From NCBI GenBank assembly GCA_900550135.1, contig URQO01000003.1, positions 1 through 64,000 of the forward strand: a stretch of 64,000 bases of DNA, read 5' to 3'. Of this stretch, positions 51,175 through 59,970 are shown in pieces. The stretch is from an uncultured Eubacterium sp. (GTDB taxonomy: Bacteria; Bacillota; Clostridia; Lachnospirales; Lachnospiraceae). Made by a program: the position numbers and the translations under genes. Below the pieces are notes generated by a model. It did no database searches, was not told the origin of the DNA, and saw nothing but the letters and a program-made list of their open reading frames with translations. Numbering within the stretch: the stretch's first letter is position 1; every line of letters starts with the position of its first letter.

Positions 51175-51948
51175 CTATTCTGCAATAATTAGATTTGTAT
51201 TATACTTTTTGAGCAATTCTATACTTCCTTTGTCAATTCCGCCATCAGTAATAATTCCGGTAACCTGATTTAAAGTTGCAAAACTGTTCAAATCATATGT
51301 GTTAAACTTTGAAGAATCTACTAACACATATACTTCCTTTGCTACTTCAAAAACTCTTCCTTTAAATCTGGCTTCAGGAGAATATCCGTCATATAGTCGA
51401 CCATCGGATCCTACTGCTGCTGCGCCAATAAAAGCAATGTCTAAAGGATAATTTAAAATCTGCCGTTCGGCAATATCCCCTGAACTGCACTTTGAAATTC
51501 TAATCATTACACCGCCCAACATAATTGTAGACACCTGCTCATATTGCAGGCACGCCTCAACTACCTCTATGTTGTTTGCCACTACTACATTTTTGTTTTC
51601 ATCTTTTAAATGTTTTGCAATATTTCTTGTTGTTGATCCTGCATCAATAAATATACGTTGTCTAAACTGTATAAGGGATGCAGCTTTCTTTGCAATTTTA
51701 AGTTTTGCTTCTCTATGGGAAATTCTCTTTTCATCAAATGTTCCCATCTTAACAATAGGGCTTCCACTTTTTGGTAAAATGGCACCGCCATAAGTTCTCG
51801 TTACATTATATTCTTTGGCAAGGTAATTCAAATCACGCCTAATTGTCATTTCGGATGCCTTAAACATCTCCGCAAGCTCACTTACCTCCACCTTTTCATT
51901 TTGCTGTAATATCTCTAAAATTTTTAAACATCTGCTTCCTTTATCCAT
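51175..51948 (-). CDS. DeoR-family repressor of the sugar operon (257 aa)
   Basis: Residues 5-58 are the DeoR helix-turn-helix (KVEVSELAEMFKASEMTIRRDLNYL), and residues 75-235 the sugar-phosphate-binding isomerase-like domain (IFIDAGSTTRNIAKHL, DIAFIGAAAVGSDG). The ATG at 51948 is preferred; GTG codons upstream would add 8 residues. It lies directly upstream of the sugar operon on the same strand, separated by a terminator. Its promoter has a motif similar to one before the operon. Such regulators release DNA when a phosphorylated sugar binds; here likely a product of RhaB or the second FGGY kinase. Confidence 0.85.
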   Translation of the reverse strand: MDKGSRCLKILEILQQNEKVEVSELAEMFKASEMTIRRDLNYLAKEYNVTRTYGGAILPKSGSPIVKMGTFDEKRISHREAKLKIAKKAASLIQFRQRIFIDAGSTTRNIAKHLKDENKNVVVANNIEVVEACLQYEQVSTIMLGGVMIRISKCSSGDIAERQILNYPLDIAFIGAAAVGSDGRLYDGYSPEARFKGRVFEVAKEVYVLVDSSKFNTYDLNSFATLNQVTGIITDGGIDKGSIELLKKYNTNLIIAE

Positions 51949-51995
51949 ACTTCCTACCACTCGTTTCTGCACATTGATGTGCGATTTATATATTC

Positions 51996-52023
51996 ATTAT
52001 ATCACATCGAACATCATTTTCAA
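51996..52023 (-). promoter_or_regulatory. promoter of the DeoR gene with an embedded repeat
   Basis: On the minus strand, TTGAAA (52018-52023), a 16-base spacer and TATAAT (51996-52001). The spacer contains GATGTTCGATGTGA, related to the sequence before the sugar operon, fitting self-repression. Confidence 0.65.
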
Positions 52024-52135
52024 TTTGATTTTACAAATATAATCACCATATTTTCAGTTGCATTTTTGTTTATTATTACCGAAATATGCCTAAAAATAAG
52101 TTTTTTATGAATTATTAGTCATTTTCACGTAAGCC

Positions 52136-52178
52136 AAAAAGCAGTGTTCGTATTAATCATCAACGAACACTGCTTTTT
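52136..52178. terminator. strong bidirectional terminator
   Basis: AAAAAGCAGTGTTCG and CGAACACTGCTTTTT form a perfect 15-bp stem with a 13-base loop, ending the leftward NSS/GNAT transcript. Confidence 0.85.
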
Positions 52179-52195
52179 GGTATATATTTATGCAA

Positions 52196-52504
52196 TTATT
52201 TGAGAATTATCTCCATCTGTGTTTCTTTTGGCTTCATCCCCATGTTTTCATAAAACTTTCTTGCTGTGTCATTTCCTTCCCATACATTAAGAGTCACTTC
52301 ATAGCATCCCATTTCCACGGCCTGTTTCTTTACATATTCAAACAGGCGACTGCCAATGTGATGTCCTCTGGCATTTGCATCAACACACAAATCATCTATG
52401 AATAAAGACTCAAAAGGTCTTATGTTTGCATGTATTGTAAGTACTTGTTTTAAAAGTTCCATAATTCTTTCTATATCTTTTTCTTCCGCTCTTCTAATGT
52501 TCAA
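52196..52504 (-). CDS. GNAT acetyltransferase with an apparent internal deletion (102 aa)
   Basis: A TTG start at 52504 has GGAAGGTGAG upstream and gives the family's usual opening NIRRAEEKDIERI. The second half is a normal GNAT: FIDDLCVDANARGHHIGSRLFEYV holds the acetyl-CoA loop (RGHHIG), and LNVWEGNDTARKFYENMGM the last strands. Between HANIRP (about 28) and FESLFIDDLC about 40-45 residues present in comparable proteins (strands 2 and 3) are missing, without a frame break. It lies just 40 bases after the NSS symporter stop. Function is doubtful, so it may be a decaying gene. Confidence 0.65.
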   Translation of the reverse strand: MNIRRAEEKDIERIMELLKQVLTIHANIRPFESLFIDDLCVDANARGHHIGSRLFEYVKKQAVEMGCYEVTLNVWEGNDTARKFYENMGMKPKETQMEIILK

Positions 52505-52544
52505 TTTATTAGTCTCACCTTCCTGCAATATATCTATTTCCCAT

Positions 52545-53876
52545 TTATCCAATACCACCTAAAATTGCTCCGGCAACTAATGCTACAAATGCAAGTGGAA
52601 CCAATACGTATTTTCCAAGTGGGAAAAACCACTTTCCAATAGGCTTCTTTTTTCCTTCATTGACTTCTTTAATGGCAAACTCTTTTCCTGCCACCCAGAA
52701 AAACATAATTGCTGCAAGCATTGCACCGAGAGGGCAAATATAAATTGATACCGCATCCATCCAGCCTGACACAATGCCCTGGATAACCAATGCTGCTGCA
52801 CAACCTAACACACCAATAATTGATACTGATGTAATTCTTTTTAATCCAAACTTTTCCTGAAGTGTTGCAACCGGAGCCTCGTACAAATTGATAAGAGAAC
52901 TTACTCCTGCAAACAATACGCATATATAGAAAATAATTCCTATAATTTTGCCTCCCGGCATTCCGTTAAATACACTAATCAACGAAATAAACATAAGTCC
53001 CGGGCCACCACCATCTAGTCTGTGACCACCTACAGCCATACCCGGAATAATAACAAACGCTGCAAGCAATGCAGCAATTGTGTCGAATATTGCAACATTT
53101 CGTGCTGAGCTTGGTATATTTTCTGATTTATCCAAATATGAGCCATAAATAACCGTGCCATTTCCTGCTATTGATAATGAGAAAAATGCCTGTCCAAAAG
53201 CAAAAATCCACAAATTAACATTTAATAACCCTTTTGGATTCAATGTAAAAATATATTTGTATCCATCTGTCGCTCCAGGCAAAGTTGATATATACACTCC
53301 AAGTCCCAGAAAAAGCACAAATAAAAGTGGCATCATAAACTTGTTGGCTCTTTCTATACCACCAGCTATTCCAAATGCCATAATTATTGCCATAACTATT
53401 ACAGCTATTATGAGCCACATATTATTTCCATAACTTGAAGCAGTTGCCCCAAAAGTTCCACCGATTTTGTCCATATTGCTTCCCATTGCTGAAATCTGAC
53501 CTGAAAAAGCCAAATATGTATACTTAAAAATCCAGCCTACAACTACTGTATAACCAATGGCAAGTGCCAAAGATCCAATAACCGGGATTGTTCCAACTAT
53601 CTGACCTATTTTGCTGCTTCCATATCTTATCTCAGTACATTTCCCAAAAGCCTTAATAGGGCCACCTTTTGCTGCACGTCCTAAAGCCATTTCCTCTATC
53701 AGTCCTGTGCTCGAGATTAAAATACCAAATATGACATAAGGTATTAAAAATGTCATACCTCCCCAGTCTGATACCATATATGGGAATCTCCAAATATTTC
53801 CCATGCCCACGGCAGAACCAATACATGCTATAACAAAGCCTGTTCTGCTTTTAAATGCATCTCTCTTTTTTTCCAT
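52545..53876 (-). CDS. neurotransmitter:sodium symporter family transporter (443 aa)
   Basis: An NSS (LeuT-fold) protein with about eleven membrane helices. The first carries FVIACIGSAVGMGNIWRFPYM, the sodium and substrate site; SISIAG-type NLWIFAFGQAFFSLSIAGNG is helix 6. Bacterial members import amino acids such as tryptophan, leucine or methionine with sodium. It lies between bile salt hydrolase and the truncated GNAT. The ribosome site (AGAGAGG) falls inside a hairpin at 53880-53938. Substrate unknown; taurine or glycine released by the upstream hydrolase would be a testable idea. Confidence 0.9.
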   Translation of the reverse strand: MEKKRDAFKSRTGFVIACIGSAVGMGNIWRFPYMVSDWGGMTFLIPYVIFGILISSTGLIEEMALGRAAKGGPIKAFGKCTEIRYGSSKIGQIVGTIPVIGSLALAIGYTVVVGWIFKYTYLAFSGQISAMGSNMDKIGGTFGATASSYGNNMWLIIAVIVMAIIMAFGIAGGIERANKFMMPLLFVLFLGLGVYISTLPGATDGYKYIFTLNPKGLLNVNLWIFAFGQAFFSLSIAGNGTVIYGSYLDKSENIPSSARNVAIFDTIAALLAAFVIIPGMAVGGHRLDGGGPGLMFISLISVFNGMPGGKIIGIIFYICVLFAGVSSLINLYEAPVATLQEKFGLKRITSVSIIGVLGCAAALVIQGIVSGWMDAVSIYICPLGAMLAAIMFFWVAGKEFAIKEVNEGKKKPIGKWFFPLGKYVLVPLAFVALVAGAILGGIG

Positions 53877-53879
53877 AAT

Positions 53880-53938
53880 AAAAAATCCTCTCTTTTTTCG
53901 AATATACCTTTATATTTTATACTAAATGAGGATTTTTT
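53880..53938 (-). terminator. hairpin between bile salt hydrolase and the symporter, covering its ribosome site
   Basis: AAAAAATCCTC (53880-53890) pairs perfectly with GAGGATTTTTT (53928-53938) over a 37-base loop. It can end the hydrolase transcript, yet its second arm in the leftward RNA contains the symporter's ribosome site. Confidence 0.65.
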
Positions 53939-53950
53939 CATAGGGGAATT

Positions 53951-54925
53951 TTAATTCTGCCAGTTTATGTTTTCTCCTGCAATTTCCTCATAACAAATTA
54001 AATCTTTACCATCTAGATTTTCCCTGTGCATATCCACTGCATTTATCTGATGACAGTTGTATGTTGTGTAATAATAAATGCCTTTTGTAGCGTTACAACA
54101 TGATGTATAAATAGTGATTTCATACTTTTCGTCTGCCACCTGACAACAACCTCTTTGCTGGTCTACAGAACCTAATATATGAAAGAACTGGCTTACACTG
54201 TCTTCTTCCGTGTCTTTTGATTTTGAATTCATTTTTGTAAATGCTACCTTTGCAAACCTTGAGGCTGATGACAAATCTCCCGGAAGTCCCAAGGCTCCCA
54301 TGCCTCTGCTATACAAATTAAAATCAATATACTGTGAAAAGTGATTTTCAGGCTGTTTTGGAGATAGATTCATATAATTGTTCAACATAAACATCTGCTG
54401 GTTAAATGGTGGATTATTTGTTAATACACCAATTGTATTTTCATAGATATGGATTCCATCTTTCATAGATTCCACTACTATTGCTTCATCTTTGTCAGCA
54501 ATAATCCAATGAAGGCTTGCAGTTGGCAACTGTTTACTAAATGATGTTCCCACCAGATTCATGTTTTTAAGAGCTTCTTTAACATCTTTAACACATTGAA
54601 ACTTTGCCAGAACCCATGGAATAAATTCAAACTGGGATACATTTTCTTTTGTATCATCTAGTTCACCATAAAATGCATTTCCAACAAAATTAAGCCCTGC
54701 CATTGCCAGGCCCTTTTCGTTGATTCCGTCATAATAAAGTGGATATTTTTCTGCCACATATGCCATACCCATAATAGCGTAATGACTGTTCAATGTCTCC
54801 AAATGTCTAAAATTAAAGGGATAATTTCTTGGTGTTATTGTAATCTGATCTCCATACGAAAATTCATAATCCAATGTTCTTCCAAAATAAAAATCTTTTG
54901 TTTTATAAGTTGCTGCTGTACACAT
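53951..54925 (-). CDS. bsh: bile salt hydrolase (choloylglycine hydrolase family, 324 aa)
   Basis: The start at 54925 has AAAGGAG 5 bases upstream and places cysteine second, the nucleophile freed when methionine is removed (Ntn hydrolase). Other active-site positions match: FGRTLD (R16, D19), NEKGLAMAGLNF, LTNNPPF (asparagine) and LSSASRF (arginine). These LTNNPPF and LPGDLSSASRF motifs favour bile salt hydrolase over penicillin V acylase. It removes glycine or taurine from conjugated bile acids in the cytosol. It indicates a gut lifestyle. Followed by the NSS symporter with a hairpin between. Confidence 0.9.
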   Translation of the reverse strand: MCTAATYKTKDFYFGRTLDYEFSYGDQITITPRNYPFNFRHLETLNSHYAIMGMAYVAEKYPLYYDGINEKGLAMAGLNFVGNAFYGELDDTKENVSQFEFIPWVLAKFQCVKDVKEALKNMNLVGTSFSKQLPTASLHWIIADKDEAIVVESMKDGIHIYENTIGVLTNNPPFNQQMFMLNNYMNLSPKQPENHFSQYIDFNLYSRGMGALGLPGDLSSASRFAKVAFTKMNSKSKDTEEDSVSQFFHILGSVDQQRGCCQVADEKYEITIYTSCCNATKGIYYYTTYNCHQINAVDMHRENLDGKDLICYEEIAGENINWQN

Positions 54926-55058
54926 AACTTCTCCTTTCAACTGACTATTTTTTTGTTTAAGATATTCACAAAATTAAACACATTTTATTTTTCTTCTTAT
55001 ATTATCTTTCTCTATATTTTTAATATTTATGTAATTTATTATAGCATAAAATAATTAT

Positions 55059-55090
55059 AAAAGTGGAACACCTAATGATGTTCCACTTTT
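55059..55090. terminator. strong terminator between the 139-aa gene and bile salt hydrolase
   Basis: AAAAGTGGAACA and TGTTCCACTTTT form a perfect 12-bp stem with an 8-base loop, with A and T runs on either strand. Confidence 0.85.
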
Positions 55091-55137
55091 GGTAGTGATT
55101 TATATTCTTAATATTTTTTATTTTCTTTGTTCTGTCT

Positions 55138-55557
55138 TTAATGTGACTGTTCTCTTTCTTTTACAAATAAAAGAACTGTACCTACTAACATTGCAATAGC
55201 TCCAATGATAAATATGTAAATTCCTGCTCCACGTGTTACCATTCCACTATAATCACCAAGTTCACTCATCTGACTTGCATAACCAATAAATCCATCATAG
55301 ATAATAAGAATAGCATTGATTGCCGCTGCCACCATAGCAATAATATATGTTACATTTCTATTTAAGAACACCATAACTGCTGCTAAAACTGCCAATATAA
55401 TTGCAAAAATGCCATCTCCATCTACCCATGTTATTGACTGACTAAATCCTAATACCGATACTGTTGCAAATGGCAAAAAGCATGCTATAACCTGTATTAC
55501 AGCTGCTATCGCTACTACTATTTGAAATAATTTCTTCTGATTTGTGTTTACTCCCAT
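55138..55557 (-). CDS. small four-helix membrane protein (139 aa)
   Basis: GGAGGAG precedes the ATG at 55557; a longer frame adds 16 improbable residues. Four hydrophobic segments are visible (about residues 9-30, 50-66, 70-90 and 110-132), with a charged C-terminus. Sequence such as QVIACFLPFATVSVLGFSQ resembles small uncharacterised membrane proteins in Clostridia. No function is assigned. It is monocistronic and followed by a strong terminator. Confidence 0.65.
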   Translation of the reverse strand: MGVNTNQKKLFQIVVAIAAVIQVIACFLPFATVSVLGFSQSITWVDGDGIFAIILAVLAAVMVFLNRNVTYIIAMVAAAINAILIIYDGFIGYASQMSELGDYSGMVTRGAGIYIFIIGAIAMLVGTVLLFVKEREQSH

Positions 55558-55698
55558 AATTGCTCCTCCGTTCATTATAAAAATATATTTGCAATACGTA
55601 ACCACTACATTTCACGTAATTTAAAGGAATACCTTTAAAACTAATATGAATACTCTTATTATAATATATAACGAAAAATTGGTAAACCATTATATTAC

Positions 55699-57036
55699 CT
55701 ATCTTGCCTTTTTATTTATATATTCTGCCTTGTATTTTGAATATACAATAGTCTGATCTTTATACAAACTATAGTAGCCTGAAAGTGCATAACTTATTGC
55801 AACAGCAATAAGGTAATAGGACACTCCCGAAAATCCAAAAAGTTCAAAGGCGATAAGCATTGATGTAATAGGGCAGTTTGTCACTCCGCAAAATAGTGCT
55901 ACCATTCCACATGCTGCTGCTATGCTTGGTGATATTCCAAGAATGCTACCTGCCACACAACCAAATGTTGCACCAATACAAAATGATGGGACAATCTCTC
56001 CGCCTCTAAAACCTGCACGCATAGTAATAGCTGTCAAAATAAGTTTCCAAAAGAAATCCAGCGGCCTTGCCTGACCATTTTCTATTGCTCTTGAAATCAG
56101 GTCACTGCCTGCTCCCATATAATCCCTTGTGTTTAAAATCATTGTAATAATAATCACAACAAGCGCTGCCACAACCACTCTAATATATGGATTTTTTAAA
56201 AATCTATCATAAAAAATAGAAGTCCACTTTAAAGTTATACAAAACAAAATACTTAGTAGTCCACAGCCTGCTGCAATAATTGCCATCTTAATTCCATTTT
56301 CCACTGTAAGTTCCGGTATTTGTGTAACATGGAACAACTCCGGATGTACTCCTATACCTGCCGCAAACTTTGATGCTATTAAAGATGCAATAACACAAGG
56401 TAAAAGTGCTGTATAGTACATTACCCCAACACTTACTACTTCCATGGCAAACACAGCCGCTGCCATAGGGGTTCCAAATACCGCTGCAAATGCTGCACTC
56501 ATACCACACATTATAATAACATGATGATCTGCCTCATCCAACTTTATAATACGTCCAATCTGATTTCCAATACTTCCGCCAAACTGAATTGCCGCACCTT
56601 CACGTCCGGCAGAACCACCTGTCAGATGCGTAAGTATGGTAGAAACAAATATTAACGGTGCCGAACGAAGAGGCACATCATCTTTTGATTTGATGGTTGA
56701 TAATACCTGATTGGTTCCTCTATCATCTCTTCCCATTTTTCTGTACATAAATACAATCAAAACACCGGATAGGGGAAGAAGCATAAAAATCCACAAGTGA
56801 CTGTTTCTAAATGCAGTTGCTTCTCTTACGCAACCGGCAAAAGCACTACTTGAGCCACCTACAATCAATCCTGTAATAATTGCAAGGAAAATCCATTTGA
56901 AGAAGTTAGTCAAATCTCTTTTTATTCTTCTTCCAAAGTATCTTACTGCAACTAACTTTCTGTTTTTTCTATAATTGCTCTTATTGTTTTTAAATATGCT
57001 ATTTTTTTGTCTTTTCTGAATATATCTGTATTTCAT
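55699..57036 (-). CDS. ClC-family anion channel or antiporter (445 aa)
   Basis: About ten membrane helices with ClC hallmarks: GGSAGREGAAIQFGGSIG (gating glutamate and filter), FGTPMAAAVFAMEV, and GFRGGEIVPSFCIGATFG. A basic N-terminal tail of 40 residues precedes the first helix. AGGAAG precedes the ATG. The GREG and GTNQ motifs differ from the E. coli chloride/proton exchanger and are nearer to clades that include fluoride exporters, but no fluoride riboswitch is seen upstream, so the ion is left open. Family firm. Confidence 0.85.
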   Translation of the reverse strand: MKYRYIQKRQKNSIFKNNKSNYRKNRKLVAVRYFGRRIKRDLTNFFKWIFLAIITGLIVGGSSSAFAGCVREATAFRNSHLWIFMLLPLSGVLIVFMYRKMGRDDRGTNQVLSTIKSKDDVPLRSAPLIFVSTILTHLTGGSAGREGAAIQFGGSIGNQIGRIIKLDEADHHVIIMCGMSAAFAAVFGTPMAAAVFAMEVVSVGVMYYTALLPCVIASLIASKFAAGIGVHPELFHVTQIPELTVENGIKMAIIAAGCGLLSILFCITLKWTSIFYDRFLKNPYIRVVVAALVVIIITMILNTRDYMGAGSDLISRAIENGQARPLDFFWKLILTAITMRAGFRGGEIVPSFCIGATFGCVAGSILGISPSIAAACGMVALFCGVTNCPITSMLIAFELFGFSGVSYYLIAVAISYALSGYYSLYKDQTIVYSKYKAEYINKKAR

Positions 57037-57090
57037 TAAACACTTCCTAAATATATTAAAATAAACTATCTTTTGTTTACATTCTACATA

Positions 57091-57987
57091 CTATTTTATA
57101 TTCACAATCAGATGATTCCAAATCATATCAAACATTTCCCCTTCATTTAAGGACTGAACTGCCACTACCATATCTTGTTTGGGCAACACAATAATATACT
57201 GTCCAAACTTTCCATCTGCCCTATAGCTTCCTTTATCCGGATTTATCCAAAACTGAAAACCATAGTCTGTTTCCATATATTCAGGCACCTGAAGTTTTGT
57301 TGCCATATTTAAATATTCTTCCGATACAATTCTTTTGCCATTATACATGCCATTTTGAAGCAACATTTGTCCAAAATTTCCAAACTCATCTATTGTCAGA
57401 TAAAGTCCGTTGGCTGCGTGAATATGTCCCATTGGACATCTTGTCCAGTCAGGGCTTAGTATATCCAGTGGTTCAAACAAATACTTGTTTAAATAATCCA
57501 TAATATCCATTCCTGACTTTTTCTCAATCAGACAGGCTAGCATATAAGTATTAAAATTGCAGTACAAGAATCTTTCTCCAGGCTTATATGGATAGTTTTG
57601 ATTAAAGAAATATTTTATCCAGTCTTTTGTTACATATCTTTCAGGGTCATCTGCAAAAAATAAAGAATGTTCAAATCCTGTTGTCATTGTAAGCATATGC
57701 TTTACAGTTATATTTAACAAATTTTCATTTGGATTTTCAGGCATATATTCTTTAAAACTGTCACATATTTTTTCATCAAGAAAAATCATGCCCTGATCCA
57801 TTGCTATACCAACGGCAACGGAAACAAAACTTTTGCTTACAGACCATGTGTTAAGTCTTGTTTTCTGACTAAGTCTTCCCCAGTCCAAAATGGTTTCTCC
57901 ATGTTGTCTCACCTGCACATAGTTAAGAACCATTTCCTGCTGTTTCATTTTTTCCAAAAATTCATTAAATACCTTATCTATATTCAT
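57091..57987 (-). CDS. serine hydrolase of the class C beta-lactamase family (298 aa)
   Basis: The catalytic triad pattern is complete: SVSK at 49-52 (nucleophile serine and lysine), YCN in LYCNFNTYM (tyrosine motif) and KFG in DGKFGQYI (third motif). No signal peptide is seen, so it is probably cytosolic. Relatives are esterases, D-amino peptidases or of unknown substrate; true beta-lactamase activity is unlikely for an intracellular form. AAAGGAG precedes the ATG. Its leader contains a 14-bp-arm inverted repeat at 58043-58108. Confidence 0.82.
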   Translation of the reverse strand: MNIDKVFNEFLEKMKQQEMVLNYVQVRQHGETILDWGRLSQKTRLNTWSVSKSFVSVAVGIAMDQGMIFLDEKICDSFKEYMPENPNENLLNITVKHMLTMTTGFEHSLFFADDPERYVTKDWIKYFFNQNYPYKPGERFLYCNFNTYMLACLIEKKSGMDIMDYLNKYLFEPLDILSPDWTRCPMGHIHAANGLYLTIDEFGNFGQMLLQNGMYNGKRIVSEEYLNMATKLQVPEYMETDYGFQFWINPDKGSYRADGKFGQYIIVLPKQDMVVAVQSLNEGEMFDMIWNHLIVNIK

Positions 57988-58042
57988 ATCTGCTCCTTTT
58001 TAATTATATCTTACCATAGAAAAGAAATATTTAAACAACAAA

Positions 58043-58108
58043 AAACTATGATTTTTCTATATAATTCTTATGGGAATTCCCCAATTTGAAATCAAAAAAT
58101 CATAGTTT
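58043..58108 (-). repeat. inverted repeat with 14-bp arms upstream of the serine hydrolase
   Basis: AAACTATGATTTTT and AAAAATCATAGTTT match perfectly around a 38-base loop that itself contains GGGGAATTCCC. Leftward it is followed by a T-run, so it can act as a terminator or attenuator 56 bases before the hydrolase start. Confidence 0.6.
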
Positions 58109-58152
58109 GCAGGGCCAGCTTGAATATCTTTGTTCATTTTCTTTATAAAAAA

Positions 58153-58194
58153 CCTCCTGCTAGAATATTATTTACTTAATATTATAGCAGAAGG
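58153..58194 (-). terminator. strong terminator after the secreted 555-aa gene
   Basis: CCTTCTGCTATAATATTA and TAATATTCTAGCAGGAGG pair with a few mismatches around AGTAAA, followed leftward by TTTTTT. Confidence 0.85.
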
Positions 58195-58224
58195 CTTTTC
58201 TGTATTTTTCAATAACTGATCTGT

Positions 58225-59892
58225 TTATTTCCTGGTCTTTACCTTAATTGGTTTGGACCAAATTCCGCCAATTTTCTTATATCCTTTTAGAGTGGATATA
58301 TCAGCTGTAATACTATATCTTATGTAGTACGTTGTGTTAGGCTTTAACTTTTTAATTGCCCTAAGGCCACCCCCCTGCTTATCCCATACGGTTTTGGCAT
58401 TTTTAAATGATTTGTCTGTTGAATATTGAACAATATCTACAGGTATTAACATCTTTTCAAAAGAAATCTGTTTTTTCTTTATATTAAGTCGTTTCTTTTT
58501 CATCTTTGGTGGTCGGCTGTCCAACGAAAGGACAATTTGTGTAGCTTCTGTTGCTCCTGTTTTATAATTGGCTGCAATATTTACAAAAATAATGTTTCTG
58601 TTATTTTTAAAATAAGACCTGTTTACAGTAATTGAAGTCTTTTTATAATTTGTCTTTTTAAAGAAAGCTTTCGATTTTTTTCCAATACCAGTATATGTAA
58701 TATTGTACCCTGTACATCCCGGAGACTTTGACCAGGATAATACATATTGATTATTTTTTACATTACTTATAGAAAGATTTTTGACATTTGTTTTCTTTTC
58801 AACTAACTCTACCTTTGTCAGATATTTTGTTCTAACATAAGCTCTTTCACTATTAAACCATACCGTGGTCCATTTAGAATCGCTTTCCTTTGGCAATGTT
58901 TCTATCTCTGCATTTGCCTGAAGAAGACCTACAACATTATCATCATTTGATTCGTCCTTAGACGTTCTAACACCAATTTCTTTTAATGTCTTCAGGTTAT
59001 AAACCTTTTTCATTACAGCACCCTTTGGAACTTTTGTTCCATTTTTGTAAAGGTTTATGTACTTACTTTTTACATAATAATAACCATATCCGTTCATCAG
59101 ATAATTGGTACTATTGTTCCCTTGGAATATAACTTTGTAATACAAATCATCTGTATCACTTGTATTAGAATAAAGTCTTCTTGTGGTGGCTATGTATATT
59201 TTTTGATTTATTCCTACCCTATATACATCACCACTGTCTGCTGTTCCGGGTATTGGACTAATACCAATAAATCCACATGTTACTTTTCCATTAGCAACCA
59301 TTGTAATGTTAGTACCTTCAGGTATACGATTGTATTCTTTATCTAAATCAATCCAAACATTGTTTCTTGATGTTCTATAAAATCCCGGTGGATGCGAAGC
59401 CTGTAACAAATACTGGGCACACATAGCCGGTGATTCTGAAAAACTTCTATATCCATTACTCCAAAAAGTAACGGTGTATTTATCATATGCAACTACCTGT
59501 AAGTTTGCTGTTTCGCTTTCCAAATAGGCGCCGTTAATCCATGTAAAATTCTGATATCCTATAACACTTGAATACAGTGCCTTTAAATTTTCAATATTGT
59601 CCTGTGGCAAATACTTTGGATCTACTGTTTTGCCCTGAATCTTTGTTCCTTCCGGTACTATATCCATGGCAATATGGTTTTTCCAATGTGCCACATTGTC
59701 AGTGCCAACCAAATATGCCCTACCTATTACTTTTATATTAGGACAGGCCTGATTAATAAATTTAGTACGATATCTTGACACATCTCCTAAGGCATAGGTA
59801 GATACACTCATGTATCTCATTCCAATAAGAAAAACTATACAAAATAGAAAGCTACCAAATATCATCTTAAAATGTCTTTGGATTTTGCTCAT
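58225..59892 (-). CDS. secreted or membrane-anchored protein with a C-terminal fibronectin-like domain (555 aa)
   Basis: The start at 59892 has AAAGGAG 6 bases upstream. Residues 10-30 form a signal or anchor helix (MIFGSFLFCIVFLIGM). The middle (40-370) is rich in Tyr, Asn and Gly and resembles no named domain, though paired strands with PEGTKI and PKGAVMKK segments suggest repeated beta units. Residues 375-555 resemble two fibronectin type III-like domains (QYVLSWSKSPGCTGYNITYT; NTTYYIRYSITADI) with many lysines. A surface function is inferred. It is monocistronic, with a strong terminator. Confidence 0.65.
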   Translation of the reverse strand: MSKIQRHFKMIFGSFLFCIVFLIGMRYMSVSTYALGDVSRYRTKFINQACPNIKVIGRAYLVGTDNVAHWKNHIAMDIVPEGTKIQGKTVDPKYLPQDNIENLKALYSSVIGYQNFTWINGAYLESETANLQVVAYDKYTVTFWSNGYRSFSESPAMCAQYLLQASHPPGFYRTSRNNVWIDLDKEYNRIPEGTNITMVANGKVTCGFIGISPIPGTADSGDVYRVGINQKIYIATTRRLYSNTSDTDDLYYKVIFQGNNSTNYLMNGYGYYYVKSKYINLYKNGTKVPKGAVMKKVYNLKTLKEIGVRTSKDESNDDNVVGLLQANAEIETLPKESDSKWTTVWFNSERAYVRTKYLTKVELVEKKTNVKNLSISNVKNNQYVLSWSKSPGCTGYNITYTGIGKKSKAFFKKTNYKKTSITVNRSYFKNNRNIIFVNIAANYKTGATEATQIVLSLDSRPPKMKKKRLNIKKKQISFEKMLIPVDIVQYSTDKSFKNAKTVWDKQGGGLRAIKKLKPNTTYYIRYSITADISTLKGYKKIGGIWSKPIKVKTRK

Positions 59893-59970
59893 ACACATCT
59901 CCTTTCTCAATTTAGTTTTATGTTCCGGTCTCTAATGTCTGACATCTGCCAAACATTCTACTTTCTTTTA

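Noticed and set aside
55699..57036. Assignment of the ClC protein as a fluoride exporter
   Set aside because: Motif resemblance is partial and no fluoride riboswitch or related gene is nearby, so only the ClC family is called.
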